Below, piece by piece: positions 24,031-32,693 of a stretch of 32,967 nt of DNA (position 1 is its first letter; every line of letters begins with the position of its first letter). Made by a program: the position numbers and the translations under genes. Source of the stretch: Shewanella sp. MBTL60-007 (lineage in GTDB: Bacteria; Pseudomonadota; Gammaproteobacteria; Enterobacterales; Shewanellaceae). The stretch lies in assembly GCF_019654915.1 (NCBI RefSeq), contig NZ_BPET01000064.1, positions 1-32,967 of the forward strand, in the 5' to 3' direction. The notes beneath the pieces were generated by a model that was given only the letters and a program-made list of their open reading frames with translations, was not told the DNA's origin and did not search any database.

Positions 24031-24768
24031 ATGTTGGAATATCAAGCAGCAAAAGATCTATTAAAAGACAAGACCATTTTAGTCACTGGCGCAGGAGACG
24101 GCATAGGTAAGGCCGCGGCAATCGCTTTTGCAGAACATGGTGCGACAGTTATCCTATTAGGCAAAACAGTAAAAAAACTCGAAGCAGTCTATGACCAGAT
24201 TGAACAGGCTGGTTACCCTACTCCAGCGATAGTCCCTCTTGATCTTAAAGGTGCGACAGAGCAGAACTATAAAGATATGGCCGACACCATTGAAGAGCAG
24301 TTTGGACAGCTTGACGGTCTATTACATAACGCCAGCGTATTGGGTGTATTAGGTCCATTTGAACATATGACGATGAGCACTGTCGAAGAGGTGATGCAGG
24401 TTAACGTAATCGCCGAGATCATGCTAACCAAGGCACTACTGCCAGTGATGCGTAAGTCACCAAGCGCCTCTTTACTGTTTACATCTAGCAGTGTCGGTCG
24501 CCAAGGCCGCGCATACTGGGGTGAATACGCTATCTCTAAGTTTGCTACTGAAGGCATGATGCAATCACTAGCCGATGAGTACGCACAAACTAATGTACGT
24601 GTGAATAGCATCAACCCTGGTGCAACCCGTACCGGGATGCGTGCTAACGCTTATCCAGCTGAAAACCCACAGACACTAAAGGCGCCCGAGGAGATCATGG
24701 CGACTTACCTCTACCTGATGGGTGAAGACTCTAAAGAGGTCAACGGGCAACAGCTGAACGCTCAGTAA
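24031..24768 (+). CDS. yciK: Short-chain dehydrogenase YciK
   Basis: 245 residues (E. coli YciK 252). A classical SDR: cofactor motif TGAGDGIG (19-26), NAS at 100-102, catalytic Ser153, Tyr166 and Lys170 (SSSVGRQGRAYWGEYAISK), and NPGATRTGMRA after strand 6. FTSSSVGRQGRAxWGxYAxSKFATEGMMQ is nearly identical to E. coli YciK. The substrate is not established. GAGGAAG lies about 10 nt before ATG 24031. A bidirectional terminator separates it from rluB. Confidence 0.92.
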   Translation: MLEYQAAKDLLKDKTILVTGAGDGIGKAAAIAFAEHGATVILLGKTVKKLEAVYDQIEQAGYPTPAIVPLDLKGATEQNYKDMADTIEEQFGQLDGLLHNASVLGVLGPFEHMTMSTVEEVMQVNVIAEIMLTKALLPVMRKSPSASLLFTSSSVGRQGRAYWGEYAISKFATEGMMQSLADEYAQTNVRVNSINPGATRTGMRANAYPAENPQTLKAPEEIMATYLYLMGEDSKEVNGQQLNAQ

Positions 24769-24821
24769 ATGACTGTGAAGTAAATAACTAAAATAAACAG
24801 TTAAAACGAGCAGTTAAAAAC

Positions 24822-24848
24822 AAAAAGGCCGCAATTAGCGGCCTTTTT
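24822..24848. terminator. Bidirectional terminator between yciK and rluB
   Basis: AAAAAGGCCGC (24822-24832) and GCGGCCTTTTT (24838-24848) form a perfect 11-bp stem with a 5-nt loop and U-tracts on both strands. It ends yciK and the trpH-yciO-scpAB-rluB operon. Confidence 0.9.
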
Positions 24849-24896
24849 AATCGTTATTTTTTATCGACAATGTTTAATCGATAAGCGGCTAAGCAA

Positions 24897-25769
24897 TTAG
24901 CTACGCTGACGCGATGGCTTTGGTCTACCCGAAGCCACTTTATGCTTATGCACGGCGCGCTTAATTTTTGCGCTACGTACTTTATTACGAGCTACACTGT
25001 GCTTGTCGGTACCAAGAAGAGAACGAGTCTCCTCATCCATACCTGCAGTTTGACGTAGGTAGTTAACCTGCTCAATTGGCAGCTCAATCCAACCACCACG
25101 TGGTAGAGATTTAGGTAGCTCAATCATACCGTAGCGAATACGGATAAGGCGGCTTACTTGTACTTCCTGAGATTCCCAAAGACGGCGCACTTCACGGTTA
25201 CGGCCTTCAGCTAAGCTGACGTGCCACCACTTGTTCATACCTTCGCCACCCGCAGCTTTAACTTTATCAAAGTGCGCTGGACCATCTTCTAGGGTTACAC
25301 CCATACGTAAACGTTGGATACAGCCATCTGTCACTTCACCAAACGTACGTACCGCGTATTCACGTTCGACTTCATTTGATGGGTGCATCAAGCGATTTGC
25401 TAATTCACCGTCAGAGGTAAATAGCAATAGACCAGAGGTGTTAATATCTAATCGTCCTACAGCAACCCAGCGTGAATCGCGAGTCTTAGGTAGACGGTCA
25501 AATACTGTTGGGCGTCCTTCTGGGTCTTTACGACTACAGATCTCGCCTTCTGGCTTATGGTAGGCGATCACTCGACAAACCACTTCTTCTTCAGAACGAA
25601 TAGAAACTGCACGCCCATCGATACGAATTTTAGCGTCAGTCTCGACGCGATCGCCTAAGCTTGCAATTTCACCGTCAACACTAACTCGGCCTGCAGCAAT
25701 CCATGCCTCCATCTCACGACGGGAGCCATGGCCTGCACGGGCCAAGACTTTCTGCAATTTTTCACTCAT
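24897..25769 (-). CDS. rluB: 23S rRNA pseudouridine(2605) synthase RluB
   Basis: 290 residues from ATG 25769. An N-terminal S4 RNA-binding domain (2-60: EKLQKVLARAGHGSRREMEAWI) is followed by an RsuA-type synthase domain with catalytic Asp108 in GRLDINTSGLLLF and the EGRNREVRRLWE motif. The basic C-terminal tail (about 250-290) is typical of RluB and would contact rRNA. Cytosolic, modifies U2605 of 23S rRNA. The ATG overlaps the scpB stop by 8 nt, implying coupling. Upstream in-frame codons are inside scpB and lack homology. Confidence 0.92.
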   Translation of the reverse strand: MSEKLQKVLARAGHGSRREMEAWIAAGRVSVDGEIASLGDRVETDAKIRIDGRAVSIRSEEEVVCRVIAYHKPEGEICSRKDPEGRPTVFDRLPKTRDSRWVAVGRLDINTSGLLLFTSDGELANRLMHPSNEVEREYAVRTFGEVTDGCIQRLRMGVTLEDGPAHFDKVKAAGGEGMNKWWHVSLAEGRNREVRRLWESQEVQVSRLIRIRYGMIELPKSLPRGGWIELPIEQVNYLRQTAGMDEETRSLLGTDKHSVARNKVRSAKIKRAVHKHKVASGRPKPSRQRS

Positions 25770-26358
25770 TAGTAGACTCTTCTGTTTTTTCGGTCGCGTC
25801 ACTCTCAATACGGAATAGCGCGTCCAATGATTTGGCATCTGACAGTGGCGGAAGGTCCGCAATGCTATCGATGCCAAAATAAGCTAGAAACTCATTTGTG
25901 GTCGCATAAAGTGCCGGTCTACCCGGTACCTCTTTATGACCTACCACTTTTATCCAATTTCTATCGTTTAAACTTTTGATAATGTGGCTGCTAATCGCAA
26001 CCCCACGAACAAATTCTATGTCACCTCGGGTGACGGGTTGACGGTAGGCAATCACCGCCAGGGTTTCTAAGGTTGCACGCGAATATTTCGGTGCTTTCTC
26101 CTGCCATAGCGGTTGTAAAAAAGGACTCAACTCAGCCAATGTCTGAAATCGATACCCTCCCGCAACCTTTACTAATTGTACACCCCGGTTTTCATAATCG
26201 AGCTGTAACTCTTCAATACATGCCTTAATTTTAGCCCGAGACACATTAAAATTAGACAATACCGTCTCTTTTAATGCTTTTATCGTCATCGGTTTGGCCA
26301 ACACAAAAAGGCTAGCCTCAATTAACTGTTTAAGCTGGTCTGGATTTATCTGAGACAA
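25762..26358 (-). CDS. scpB: Segregation and condensation protein B (ScpB)
   Basis: 198 residues. Two winged-helix domains: N-terminal LKQLIEASLFVLAKPMTIKALKE (about 8-30) and second domain with YSRATLETLAVIAYRQPVTRGDIEFVRG and GHKEVPGRPALYATT, the ScpB signature. It partners ScpA and SMC/MukB-like condensin for chromosome segregation. It starts with TTG 26358, immediately after the scpA TGA (26359-26361), with TAGGG about 10 nt upstream. The next ATG is inside the first domain, so TTG is required. Encoded between scpA and rluB. Confidence 0.92.
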   Translation of the reverse strand: MSQINPDQLKQLIEASLFVLAKPMTIKALKETVLSNFNVSRAKIKACIEELQLDYENRGVQLVKVAGGYRFQTLAELSPFLQPLWQEKAPKYSRATLETLAVIAYRQPVTRGDIEFVRGVAISSHIIKSLNDRNWIKVVGHKEVPGRPALYATTNEFLAYFGIDSIADLPPLSDAKSLDALFRIESDATEKTEESTNE

Positions 26359-27147
26359 TCAGTACGCCCTAACATGTATAGTTGAAAACGGCTCAGCTTG
26401 TACAAGCTCAACCAGCAGTTCCTTGACTAGCTCCATCAAAGCCAAGAAACTCACTACCACCCCACTTCGCCCCTCTTCAAAATCAAACAGGGCTTCAAAT
26501 GGTAAGTAGGTCTCGGCATTAAGCTTGGCTAAAATCTGCGCCATACGTTCGCGTGTCGATAACACTTCACGCACCACATGGTGATTTTCGGTGGCTTCGA
26601 TACGCTTTAATACTGATGAAAATGCTCTAGCAATCTCGGTGAGCGAGACCTCAGGAGGCAATAGTTCAGGCTTAATGTTGTCAGCTGGAATCGCTTTGGC
26701 CTGAAACAGATCACGTTCCATCCTAGGCAACTCATCCAACTTTTCCTGCGCCTCTTTAATCACCTCATAAGCTTTCAACTGACGGATCAGTTGTGCCCGT
26801 GGATCTTCTTCATCTTCATGCTCAACCTCGGGTCTTGGCAGTAAAAGTCGAGACTTAATCTCGGCGAGAGTGGCTGCCATCACGAGGTAATCTGCTGCAA
26901 GTTCAACTCTTGCTCCCTGTAGCAGATTCACATATTCGAGGTATTGTTGAGTTACAGAAAATATCGGCAAATCAACAACATCAAGTTTTTGTTTGCGAAT
27001 TAAATAAAGGAGAAGATCTAACGGCCCCTCAAAAGACTCGAGAAAAACCTCCAATGCTTCTGGAGGAATAAAAAGGTCTTTCGGCATCACCTTAAACGGC
27101 TCGCCGCGAACAACGGCTAAAGGCAATTTTTGCTGAACGCCCTCCAT
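26359..27147 (-). CDS. scpA: Segregation and condensation protein A (ScpA)
   Basis: 262 residues from ATG 27147 (GAGGG about 8 nt upstream); a TTG 21 codons earlier would add an unrelated tail. The kleisin N-terminal domain contains FEGPLDLLLYLIRKQKLDVVDLPI (about 39-62) and the EIKSRLLLPRPE segment. The C-terminal winged helix (about 195-262) binds the SMC head. Bridges SMC with ScpB. Tightly packed with scpB and 115 bp after yciO. Confidence 0.92.
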   Translation of the reverse strand: MEGVQQKLPLAVVRGEPFKVMPKDLFIPPEALEVFLESFEGPLDLLLYLIRKQKLDVVDLPIFSVTQQYLEYVNLLQGARVELAADYLVMAATLAEIKSRLLLPRPEVEHEDEEDPRAQLIRQLKAYEVIKEAQEKLDELPRMERDLFQAKAIPADNIKPELLPPEVSLTEIARAFSSVLKRIEATENHHVVREVLSTRERMAQILAKLNAETYLPFEALFDFEEGRSGVVVSFLALMELVKELLVELVQAEPFSTIHVRAY

Positions 27148-27242
27148 CCGTAATCCCTCTATTTTTGCAAACGCGCGATTATACCTGTATACCCAATCTA
27201 CCTCAAGCAACGCTTTTCAGCGCTGCTTGCCTAACCTACCGC

Positions 27243-27863
27243 TTAGAGGAATGGTGTAACGTCACCCACACCTTCACGGATAACTTCAATATCGCCATCC
27301 GATAAGTCAATCACAGTGGTAGGCTTCTCTCCTAAATACCCGCCGTGAATAATCAAATCGACCTGATGCTCTAAGATATCTCGAATATGCTCAGGATCTG
27401 ATTCGGTGAACTCTTGACCTGGCAAAATCAAACTGGTTGACATCAAAGGCTCACCCAAGGCTTCTAACAGTGCCAATGCAATCACATTATCTGGTACACG
27501 AATACCGATAGTCTTCTTCTTAGGGTTCTGTAGGCGCTTAGGCACCTCTTTAGAAGCCTTAAAAATAAAAGTATAAGCACCTGGCGTATTTTGCTTAAGC
27601 AAACGATAGGCTTGGTTATCGACACGCGCATAGGTCGCCAGCTCTGACTGATCACGGCACATCAGTGAGAAGTTATGATCATTGTCGATCTGTCTAATGC
27701 GCGCAATTTTGCTCATGGCATCTTTATCACCAATTAAGCAACCTAATGCATAGCCAGAATCGGTCGGGTAAACAATCACACCACCACTTTTTATCACGTT
27801 TACGGCTTGGCTAATTAAGCGTGCTTGAGGGTTTTCCTCATGCACATAAAAGAACTGACTCAT
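27243..27863 (-). CDS. yciO: YrdC/Sua5-domain protein YciO
   Basis: 206 residues, the size of E. coli YciO. YrdC domain: VIVYPTDSGYALGCLIGDKDAM (about 29-50), RIRQIDNDHNFSLMCRD (about 55-71), NTPGAYTFIFKASKEVPKRL, KKKTIGIRVPDN and PLMSTSLILPG. These are the nucleotide and threonylcarbamoyl-adenylate-binding elements shared with TsaC, although YciO is not considered the main t6A synthase in E. coli. ATG 27863 overlaps the trpH stop as ATGA, and AAGG lies about 8 nt upstream; residues upstream of MSQFF are non-homologous. Confidence 0.92.
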   Translation of the reverse strand: MSQFFYVHEENPQARLISQAVNVIKSGGVIVYPTDSGYALGCLIGDKDAMSKIARIRQIDNDHNFSLMCRDQSELATYARVDNQAYRLLKQNTPGAYTFIFKASKEVPKRLQNPKKKTIGIRVPDNVIALALLEALGEPLMSTSLILPGQEFTESDPEHIRDILEHQVDLIIHGGYLGEKPTTVIDLSDGDIEVIREGVGDVTPFL

Positions 27864-28738
27864 TGTACTACCTTCCATTTATCTGACAGCCAAACCCAAT
27901 CCACTCCTTGGGGTTGGAACATATTTTTACCGATCTCAATCCAACTACTCGGGAAATGAAAATCGCTTCCTAACGAGCATGTGAGCCCGTTATTAATACT
28001 TAGGGCGATCAGATTATTCCGATCGTCGATAGTCTGCTGACCTAGAACCACTTCCATTGCATCACCACCAGCCTCTTTAAACTCTCGAACCAAGCGTTTG
28101 AGCCACTTAGCAGAAAGTTTATAGCCACTAGGATGCGCTAATACAGCAACCCCGCCCGCTTGATGGATAACCTCGATGGCACTGGCCATATCTCCCCAAT
28201 TGTTGGGAACATAACCCGTCTTACCCCGAGCTAGATATTTCTTAAACACATTGGCCGTAGTGGTTGCGTAGCCTTGCTCGGCTAACCAACGTGCATAGTG
28301 TCCTCGACTAATGGCGGCACCGGCGGCAAAGCCTTTGGCCCCTTCATAGGCACCTTCAATACCCGCCTTCGCTAGTCGCTCACCAATCTGTTTGGCTCGA
28401 CTCGATCGTAACTCACGTTGATTCACTAAAAATGCGGCCAATTCGACATTATTGATATCAAGATTAAGCGCAACGATATGAATATCGAAATTGTTCCAGC
28501 GAGTAGAAATTTCAACGCCGTTAATCAACTCAAGCGGTGTTTCATGGGCTTGATTAAACTCATGTGCCTCTTTTAAGCCATCGGTGGTGTCATGGTCGGT
28601 AATAGCAAACATCTGCACGCCTTTGCTTATTGCGCGCTCAATCAGTTGTGACGGGGTCAATTGACCATCTGATGCGGTCGTATGGCTATGCAAGTCAACC
28701 AGTTTAACGTCAGTGATATTTTCATCGTTCATAGGCAT
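27860..28738 (-). CDS. trpH: PHP-domain 5'-3' exoribonuclease RNase AM (TrpH)
   Basis: 292 residues from ATG 28738 (E. coli 293). PHP phosphoesterase: DLHSHTTASDG with metal ligands His17 and His19, ITDHDTTDG (Asp48, His49), GVEIST, AVLAHPSGYKLSAKWLKRL and terminal GSDFHFPSSWIEIG, all PHP metal-site motifs. E. coli TrpH/Rnm removes 5' extensions of rRNAs. ATG 28732 (two codons later) is an alternative, and neither has a strong ribosome binding site. First gene of a five-gene operon, as in E. coli, where trpH-yciO-(yciQ)-rluB leads on to yciK-sohB. Confidence 0.9.
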   Translation of the reverse strand: MPMNDENITDVKLVDLHSHTTASDGQLTPSQLIERAISKGVQMFAITDHDTTDGLKEAHEFNQAHETPLELINGVEISTRWNNFDIHIVALNLDINNVELAAFLVNQRELRSSRAKQIGERLAKAGIEGAYEGAKGFAAGAAISRGHYARWLAEQGYATTTANVFKKYLARGKTGYVPNNWGDMASAIEVIHQAGGVAVLAHPSGYKLSAKWLKRLVREFKEAGGDAMEVVLGQQTIDDRNNLIALSINNGLTCSLGSDFHFPSSWIEIGKNMFQPQGVDWVWLSDKWKVVQ

Positions 28739-28789
28739 ATGATACTTGAGTTTATCGACTAAAGGTGATTTTAATCCGGTTTTTAGCAA

Positions 28790-29135
28790 TTTATCGCCCC
28801 CGCCTGTTTAGCGTCTTGGCAAAGAACTACGACAAACTAAGCTAATCCGATTTCAATTTTATTATCCTAAATGCGTCATTAAGCCGTATTTCATATGCCT
28901 GATTTATTCAGTGAGTTCCCTTTAACGCCTTGGGAAGACTTTCGAATAAATCCTTGAACAAACGCAGCAAAAGCAAACAAATTCAACAACTTTATGTGCC
29001 ATAGCTTACAGAAGCGTCGCGCTAAATCTTTTAGAATCCGCGAGCCGTTAAATGGGCAACACCAAGCTCAAGCCAAGATTCATTCGAACTTACTTGAGCA
29101 AACAAATGATTATGTTTATTGGATAATAACGAACA
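28790..29135. other. Intergenic between trpH and the pentahaem cytochrome
   Basis: About 350 bp with promoters for both directions presumably present but none clearly recognisable. No FNR or CRP palindrome of good quality. Frames at 28895-28957 and 28994-29245 lack ribosome binding sites and family resemblance. Confidence 0.4.
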
Positions 29136-30539
29136 ATGAAAAAGACATATCTAGCATTAGTATTAATTGGCGCAATGCCTTTGCTAGCACATGCCGAAAA
29201 AGAGATGGCGTTTGCTCCTTCCTACTTAACGATGGAAGGCGATAAGCAACCCGAATTAAAACAGTGGCGGGATGCAAAAAGCTGTAAAGGCTGCCACCCA
29301 CGTCAATGGAAAGGCTGGCAAGGCTCTATGCACTCTATAGCCTTTATTGATCCTGTGTTCCAAGCTGAATGGGCAATGGGTGAAAAAGAAACTAATGGCG
29401 CGGCCAAAAACCTATGTGGTGGCTGCCATACCGTACTAGGCACTGTGACTCAAACCGTTGAGTTTAAATCTGAATCAGGTAAGTTTGGTGGTTTTACCAC
29501 CCAAGCAATTGCTAACCAAGGCGTATCTTGTGAAGTTTGCCATAGCGTTGTCGATACAAACGCTAAGCACACCGCCATGGGTGAACATGGCAATGCTTCA
29601 CTGGTAATTGCCAATGACAAGGTTAAGCGCGGTCCATTTGATGATGCTAAGCCACGCGGCCACAAAGCCGAGTATTCAGAGCTACACACTAAGTCTGAGT
29701 TCTGTGCAAACTGTCATAACGTCTTTAACCCTGTGCACGACAACTTCGCCTTAGAGCATACCTATGACGAATGGAAAAAATCGGCTTATGCGGCTGCGGA
29801 TATTCAGTGCCAAGATTGTCATATGGTACCAGTAGAAACCGCCATGCGCGTAGCGGACGAGATGCTTCCTGCTAAAAAACTTACAAATCATGGTCTAGAA
29901 GGCAAAGCTGCACGAGGTGGCCCTGCACGTACTTTAGTACATGACCATGGTTTTGTGGGCGGCAATGCGGTGATAGCCCCGTTACTGGGTGTTGAAAATG
30001 GTGAGGCTCATGCTAAAGAAGCCGTAAAACGCCTAAAAACAGCTGCCGCGTTAGAAACAAAAGTTTCGGGAACAATTGCAGCACCAGTACTTGAGGTAAC
30101 AGTACATAACCGCCGTGCAGGTCATGATTTGCCAACGAGCTTAACCTTCATCCGCCAAATCTGGTTAGAAGTGATAATTCGTGATAATACTGGCAAAGAG
30201 ATCATGCGTTCTGGCTCATTAACAGCTGAAAATGCACTGCCAGGAGGCACGGTTATCTTCCAAGATAAATCTGTCGACATTCATGGAAAGCCTGAACATA
30301 AGCCGTGGAAAGTTGCCAGCTTCGAGGTGCAAAATACGATTCCAGCCAAAGGGTCTAAAACGGTTACGTATCCATTTAGCCTACCAAAGGGCGTGAATGA
30401 ATACAGTATCGAAACCAAGCTGCATTACCGCTCATTTGATCAAAGCGTTGCAGATCTACTGCTCGAAAACAAGGTTATCGTACCTTCTGTTGAGATGGCT
30501 AGCTTAAGCCAAACCTATCAGGGCTTAACACTTAACTAA
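29136..30539 (+). CDS. Periplasmic pentahaem cytochrome c
   Basis: 467 residues. Sec signal peptide 1-20 (cleavage AHA-EKE). Five CxxCH motifs: CKGCH (50-54), CGGCH (94-98), CEVCH (132-136), CANCH (190-194) and CQDCH (225-229). The first haem segment CKGCHPRQWKGWQGSMH resembles the cytochrome c554-type fold (PF13435). Residues about 280-467 have no Cys and are beta-rich (ETKVSGTIAAPVLEVTVHNRRAGHDLPTS...), a C-terminal sandwich-like domain. No lipobox, so soluble periplasmic. The redox partner and substrate are unknown; such cytochromes act in anaerobic respiration or electron shuttling in Shewanella. The ribosome binding site before ATG 29136 is weak. Monocistronic, divergent from trpH. Confidence 0.9.
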   Translation: MKKTYLALVLIGAMPLLAHAEKEMAFAPSYLTMEGDKQPELKQWRDAKSCKGCHPRQWKGWQGSMHSIAFIDPVFQAEWAMGEKETNGAAKNLCGGCHTVLGTVTQTVEFKSESGKFGGFTTQAIANQGVSCEVCHSVVDTNAKHTAMGEHGNASLVIANDKVKRGPFDDAKPRGHKAEYSELHTKSEFCANCHNVFNPVHDNFALEHTYDEWKKSAYAAADIQCQDCHMVPVETAMRVADEMLPAKKLTNHGLEGKAARGGPARTLVHDHGFVGGNAVIAPLLGVENGEAHAKEAVKRLKTAAALETKVSGTIAAPVLEVTVHNRRAGHDLPTSLTFIRQIWLEVIIRDNTGKEIMRSGSLTAENALPGGTVIFQDKSVDIHGKPEHKPWKVASFEVQNTIPAKGSKTVTYPFSLPKGVNEYSIETKLHYRSFDQSVADLLLENKVIVPSVEMASLSQTYQGLTLN

Positions 30540-30558
30540 TTTTCAGCAACCATAATTT

Positions 30559-30594
30559 GCTGTCAGCTATTCATTTGAATCGCTGACAGCATTT
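30559..30594 (+). terminator. Probable terminator after the pentahaem gene
   Basis: GCTGTCAGC (30559-30567) and GCTGACAGC (30582-30590) are perfect 9-bp arms around a 14-nt loop, followed by ATTTAT. The loop is long and the U-tract short, so efficiency is uncertain. Confidence 0.55.
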
Positions 30595-30598
30595 ATCA

Positions 30599-30825
30599 TC
30601 AGTATAAAGACTTGATCGCTCAGCGAGAATATAGCGGCTCTGAGGCAAGGTCATTAAATGCTCCTCAGTAACTGTTCCTGCGTTACTCTTCCTCCTATAT
30701 CCATATAGTCGTGCATTAATGACATACAAGACCATGCAGCTTGCTGCGAGTGAAGAGCATAGTTGCTCTACGCTCAATCTCGCCATTCTGAAGCGTTTTG
30801 ACAGTCTCATTCTTCGTTGAACAAC
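30599..30825. repeat. MITE-like dispersed repeat, copy 2
   Basis: Positions 30599-30686 match 11170-11257 at about 77% without gaps (CTTGATCGCTCAGCGAGA, GCTCCTCAGTAACTGTTCC). Beyond about 30687 the two copies differ; here the sequence continues with an unrelated block to about 30825. Terminal inverted repeats are not clear in this copy. Frames inside are spurious. Confidence 0.6.
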
Positions 30826-30861
30826 TGAAAATCATTCACCAATTATCATCATCGAACAGCC

Positions 30862-30877
30862 GTCACTTAATAGTGAC
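30862..30877. repeat. Short palindrome
   Basis: GTCACT (30862-30867) and AGTGAC (30872-30877) with a 4-nt loop, 44 bp past the stop of the leftward membrane-protein gene. No T-run. Possibly a weak terminator stem or chance. Confidence 0.25.
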
Positions 30878-30920
30878 ACCGTGAAAATGCAATGGACTTA
30901 GAAAGTTGAAGCTAGAGAGA

Positions 30921-31238
30921 TCAGCATAGCTTATAACGAATGATTTTTTTTAACTGATATTTGATGATGTACTGCTCTAAAATCGAAGTAATAACATTGC
31001 TAAGAAAAAGCACTAAGATAAGGCAGAACCAGAAAAAAAGATCTTGAAAAGGCACAAATCCGATGGATGTTAGTAAGATATTAACGGGTAATAATATCGA
31101 CACAATAACCACAATACCTACAATAAAGCGCAAGTACTTGGTACTGGCCTTTGCCATTTTCACCAATGCAGGAATATCTGCCCTTGACGCTATCTTTAGC
31201 TCTGGATAGCTGCTTTTGATCCATTGAGCGTAATCCAA
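30921..31238 (-). CDS. Small membrane protein of unknown function
   Basis: 105 residues from TTG 31238, with AGGA 7 nt upstream. A cytosolic-looking N-terminal helix (MDYAQWIKSSYPELKIASR) is followed by two TM segments, about 38-60 (FIVGIVVIVSILLPVNILL) and about 68-90, and a basic C-terminal tail (KYQLKKIIRYK). No family recognised. It stands alone between the repeat and the TonB-C-like gene. Confidence 0.6.
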   Translation of the reverse strand: MDYAQWIKSSYPELKIASRADIPALVKMAKASTKYLRFIVGIVVIVSILLPVNILLTSIGFVPFQDLFFWFCLILVLFLSNVITSILEQYIIKYQLKKIIRYKLC

Positions 31239-31371
31239 TCTAACATCCTAAATATCAATCAATAAAGTCATTGCCTCAATTTAACATTTAAACTCACAGC
31301 CATTCAATCATCTACTAATAAATTGAGTGCTAATGCATGACTCAGAAGTCAGTATTTAATATTGACTCTAT

Positions 31372-31815
31372 TTAGCGGCAGTTGAGTTTAGATTGCGCCT
31401 TACACTGAGCTGAGGTTATTTGTGCTGACTCGTGACCTAAGCAGTAATCAATCCTAACCGTTCGCTTCTCAAGGCTTGGGCTAATGCCACTATTTGCTGC
31501 TTGCCAATTCCATTTCTTGACTATTCTTTTAGTGTATTTACCCAAGTATTTGTTCGGTACAGAGCTAATAACTTCCACATTTTCAGTATCACCATCGGTT
31601 GAAATGTCAAAAGACACTATGCTGCAGCCTTGCACTTGACCACGTGCGAGCTCTATTGGATAAATTGGTGGCTTGTTATCATCTCTTTGCCAATTGACAG
31701 GGCTAGTAGCTTCAATATCTGTCACTACAACCTCACCATATACATTATTCGTCCTTGCTTCGCTTATGTGAGGAACAAGCAATAGTGCTACGATAAACAG
31801 TCCAAGTCTTTTCAT
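31372..31815 (-). CDS. Exported TonB C-terminal-like domain protein
   Basis: 147 residues from ATG 31815, with AAGGA about 9 nt upstream. An earlier frame extension would place non-signal sequence before the hydrophobic core. The signal peptide is about 1-20 (cleavage SEA-RT). Residues about 45-125 match the TonB_C pattern: PPIYPIELARGQVQGCSIVSFDISTDGDTENVEVISS, then an amphipathic helix and strand ending VRIDYCLG. The protein has no TM anchor or Pro-rich linker, so it is a free periplasmic TonB-C-like domain rather than an energy transducer. Four Cys could form disulphides. Function unknown. Confidence 0.75.
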   Translation of the reverse strand: MKRLGLFIVALLLVPHISEARTNNVYGEVVVTDIEATSPVNWQRDDNKPPIYPIELARGQVQGCSIVSFDISTDGDTENVEVISSVPNKYLGKYTKRIVKKWNWQAANSGISPSLEKRTVRIDYCLGHESAQITSAQCKAQSKLNCR

Positions 31816-31887
31816 TAATAACATTCCTTCGTTTATATTTAATGCTATTAAGCTATCTACGTCACCGATGTTAGTCAATAAACTCAA

Positions 31888-32257
31888 TAAATAACTCTTC
31901 TTTTACCCACCGCTGTTATTGCGACTCAATAGACTGAAGCGGCACTTCCCCAGTGTCTCTCACAATTTCAGCCCTGCAACAGGGGGCGGTGTTTCATTTA
32001 AGAAGTGCACATGTAGATCCATAAAGCTACAGCAGTGCTTATTAAAGCAAGCGGTGGCTTACTGGCCAATGAAATATTGAACACGCAGTTCTTCCTCCAT
32101 AGTTGGCAAACGATTTCAAACAAAGCTTCGACATCCCCCCTTTAAAGCCAGTAGAAATATAACTTAACTTGCTCCAACTTAACCAAGCAGGACAATCTAA
32201 ATAATCCTTAACGGCGGTAATATCAAGCAAGTTTCATTTGGCTAGCTAATAACCACT
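31888..32257. other. Intergenic, nothing recognised
   Basis: Between the TonB-C-like gene and the coiled-coil protein gene. A minus-strand frame at 32042-32230 lacks a ribosome binding site and shows no family resemblance. No repeat or RNA fold recognised. Confidence 0.4.
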
Positions 32258-32333
32258 ATGAGCAAAGCCACATTTATTCACAGCTTAGCAGCCTTGATAA
32301 TGCTCGGCCTTATTGATCACTCCTAACAACACT

Positions 32334-32693
32334 ATGCACAAAATATTGATTCTAATTACAGCCCTTTTGCTAACCCTATCCACACCAATCCATGCTAAAA
32401 ATGTGCTCAAAGAAGCCGTACGTATAAACAGAGACATTAATAAAGCAGAGAAGCAGTACAACAAGCAGGTAAAAAAAACGAAGAAAAAACTGGATAAGGC
32501 TAAGGCCAACGTCAACTCAGTTAAAGAGGGACACTACGCCGAAAAGCGTTTACAGAAAATCGAAGATAATGCCGCAAAAAAATTGAACAAAACAAAAGAT
32601 AAGTTAGATCCAAGAGACGACATTACCGACAAGCTAAGAGATGATCTCAAGAAACAGAAACGCCAAGCAATCGACAACTGGCTAGCAGACTAA
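32334..32693 (+). CDS. Small exported Lys-rich coiled-coil protein
   Basis: 119 residues from ATG 32334; a TTG seven codons earlier is in frame but would precede the signal. The signal peptide is about 1-21 (LILITALLLTLSTPIHA-KN). The mature chain is almost entirely charged helix with heptad-like Lys/Asp/Glu patterns (KQYNKQVKKTKKKLDKAKANV and following), a likely soluble periplasmic coiled coil of basic character. No family recognised. The ribosome binding site is poor; a 22-codon frame ending 8 nt upstream could provide coupling. Confidence 0.6.
   Translation: MHKILILITALLLTLSTPIHAKNVLKEAVRINRDINKAEKQYNKQVKKTKKKLDKAKANVNSVKEGHYAEKRLQKIEDNAAKKLNKTKDKLDPRDDITDKLRDDLKKQKRQAIDNWLAD

Noticed and set aside
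28895..28957. 20-codon leader-like ORF before the pentahaem gene
   Set aside because: No ribosome binding site, no tandem regulatory codons and no attenuator hairpin. Not distinguishable from chance.
28994..29245. 83-codon ORF overlapping the start of the pentahaem gene
   Set aside because: Overlaps a clear signal-peptide gene in another frame. Composition and lack of ribosome binding site indicate a shadow ORF.
30571..30810. 79-codon minus-strand ORF
   Set aside because: Lies within the dispersed repeat and the terminator hairpin, with no recognisable protein features.
32042..32230. 62-codon minus-strand ORF
   Set aside because: No ribosome binding site, promoter or family resemblance.
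32258..32326. 22-codon hydrophobic ORF before the coiled-coil gene
   Set aside because: No ribosome binding site. It could provide coupling to the next gene but evidence is too thin for a feature.
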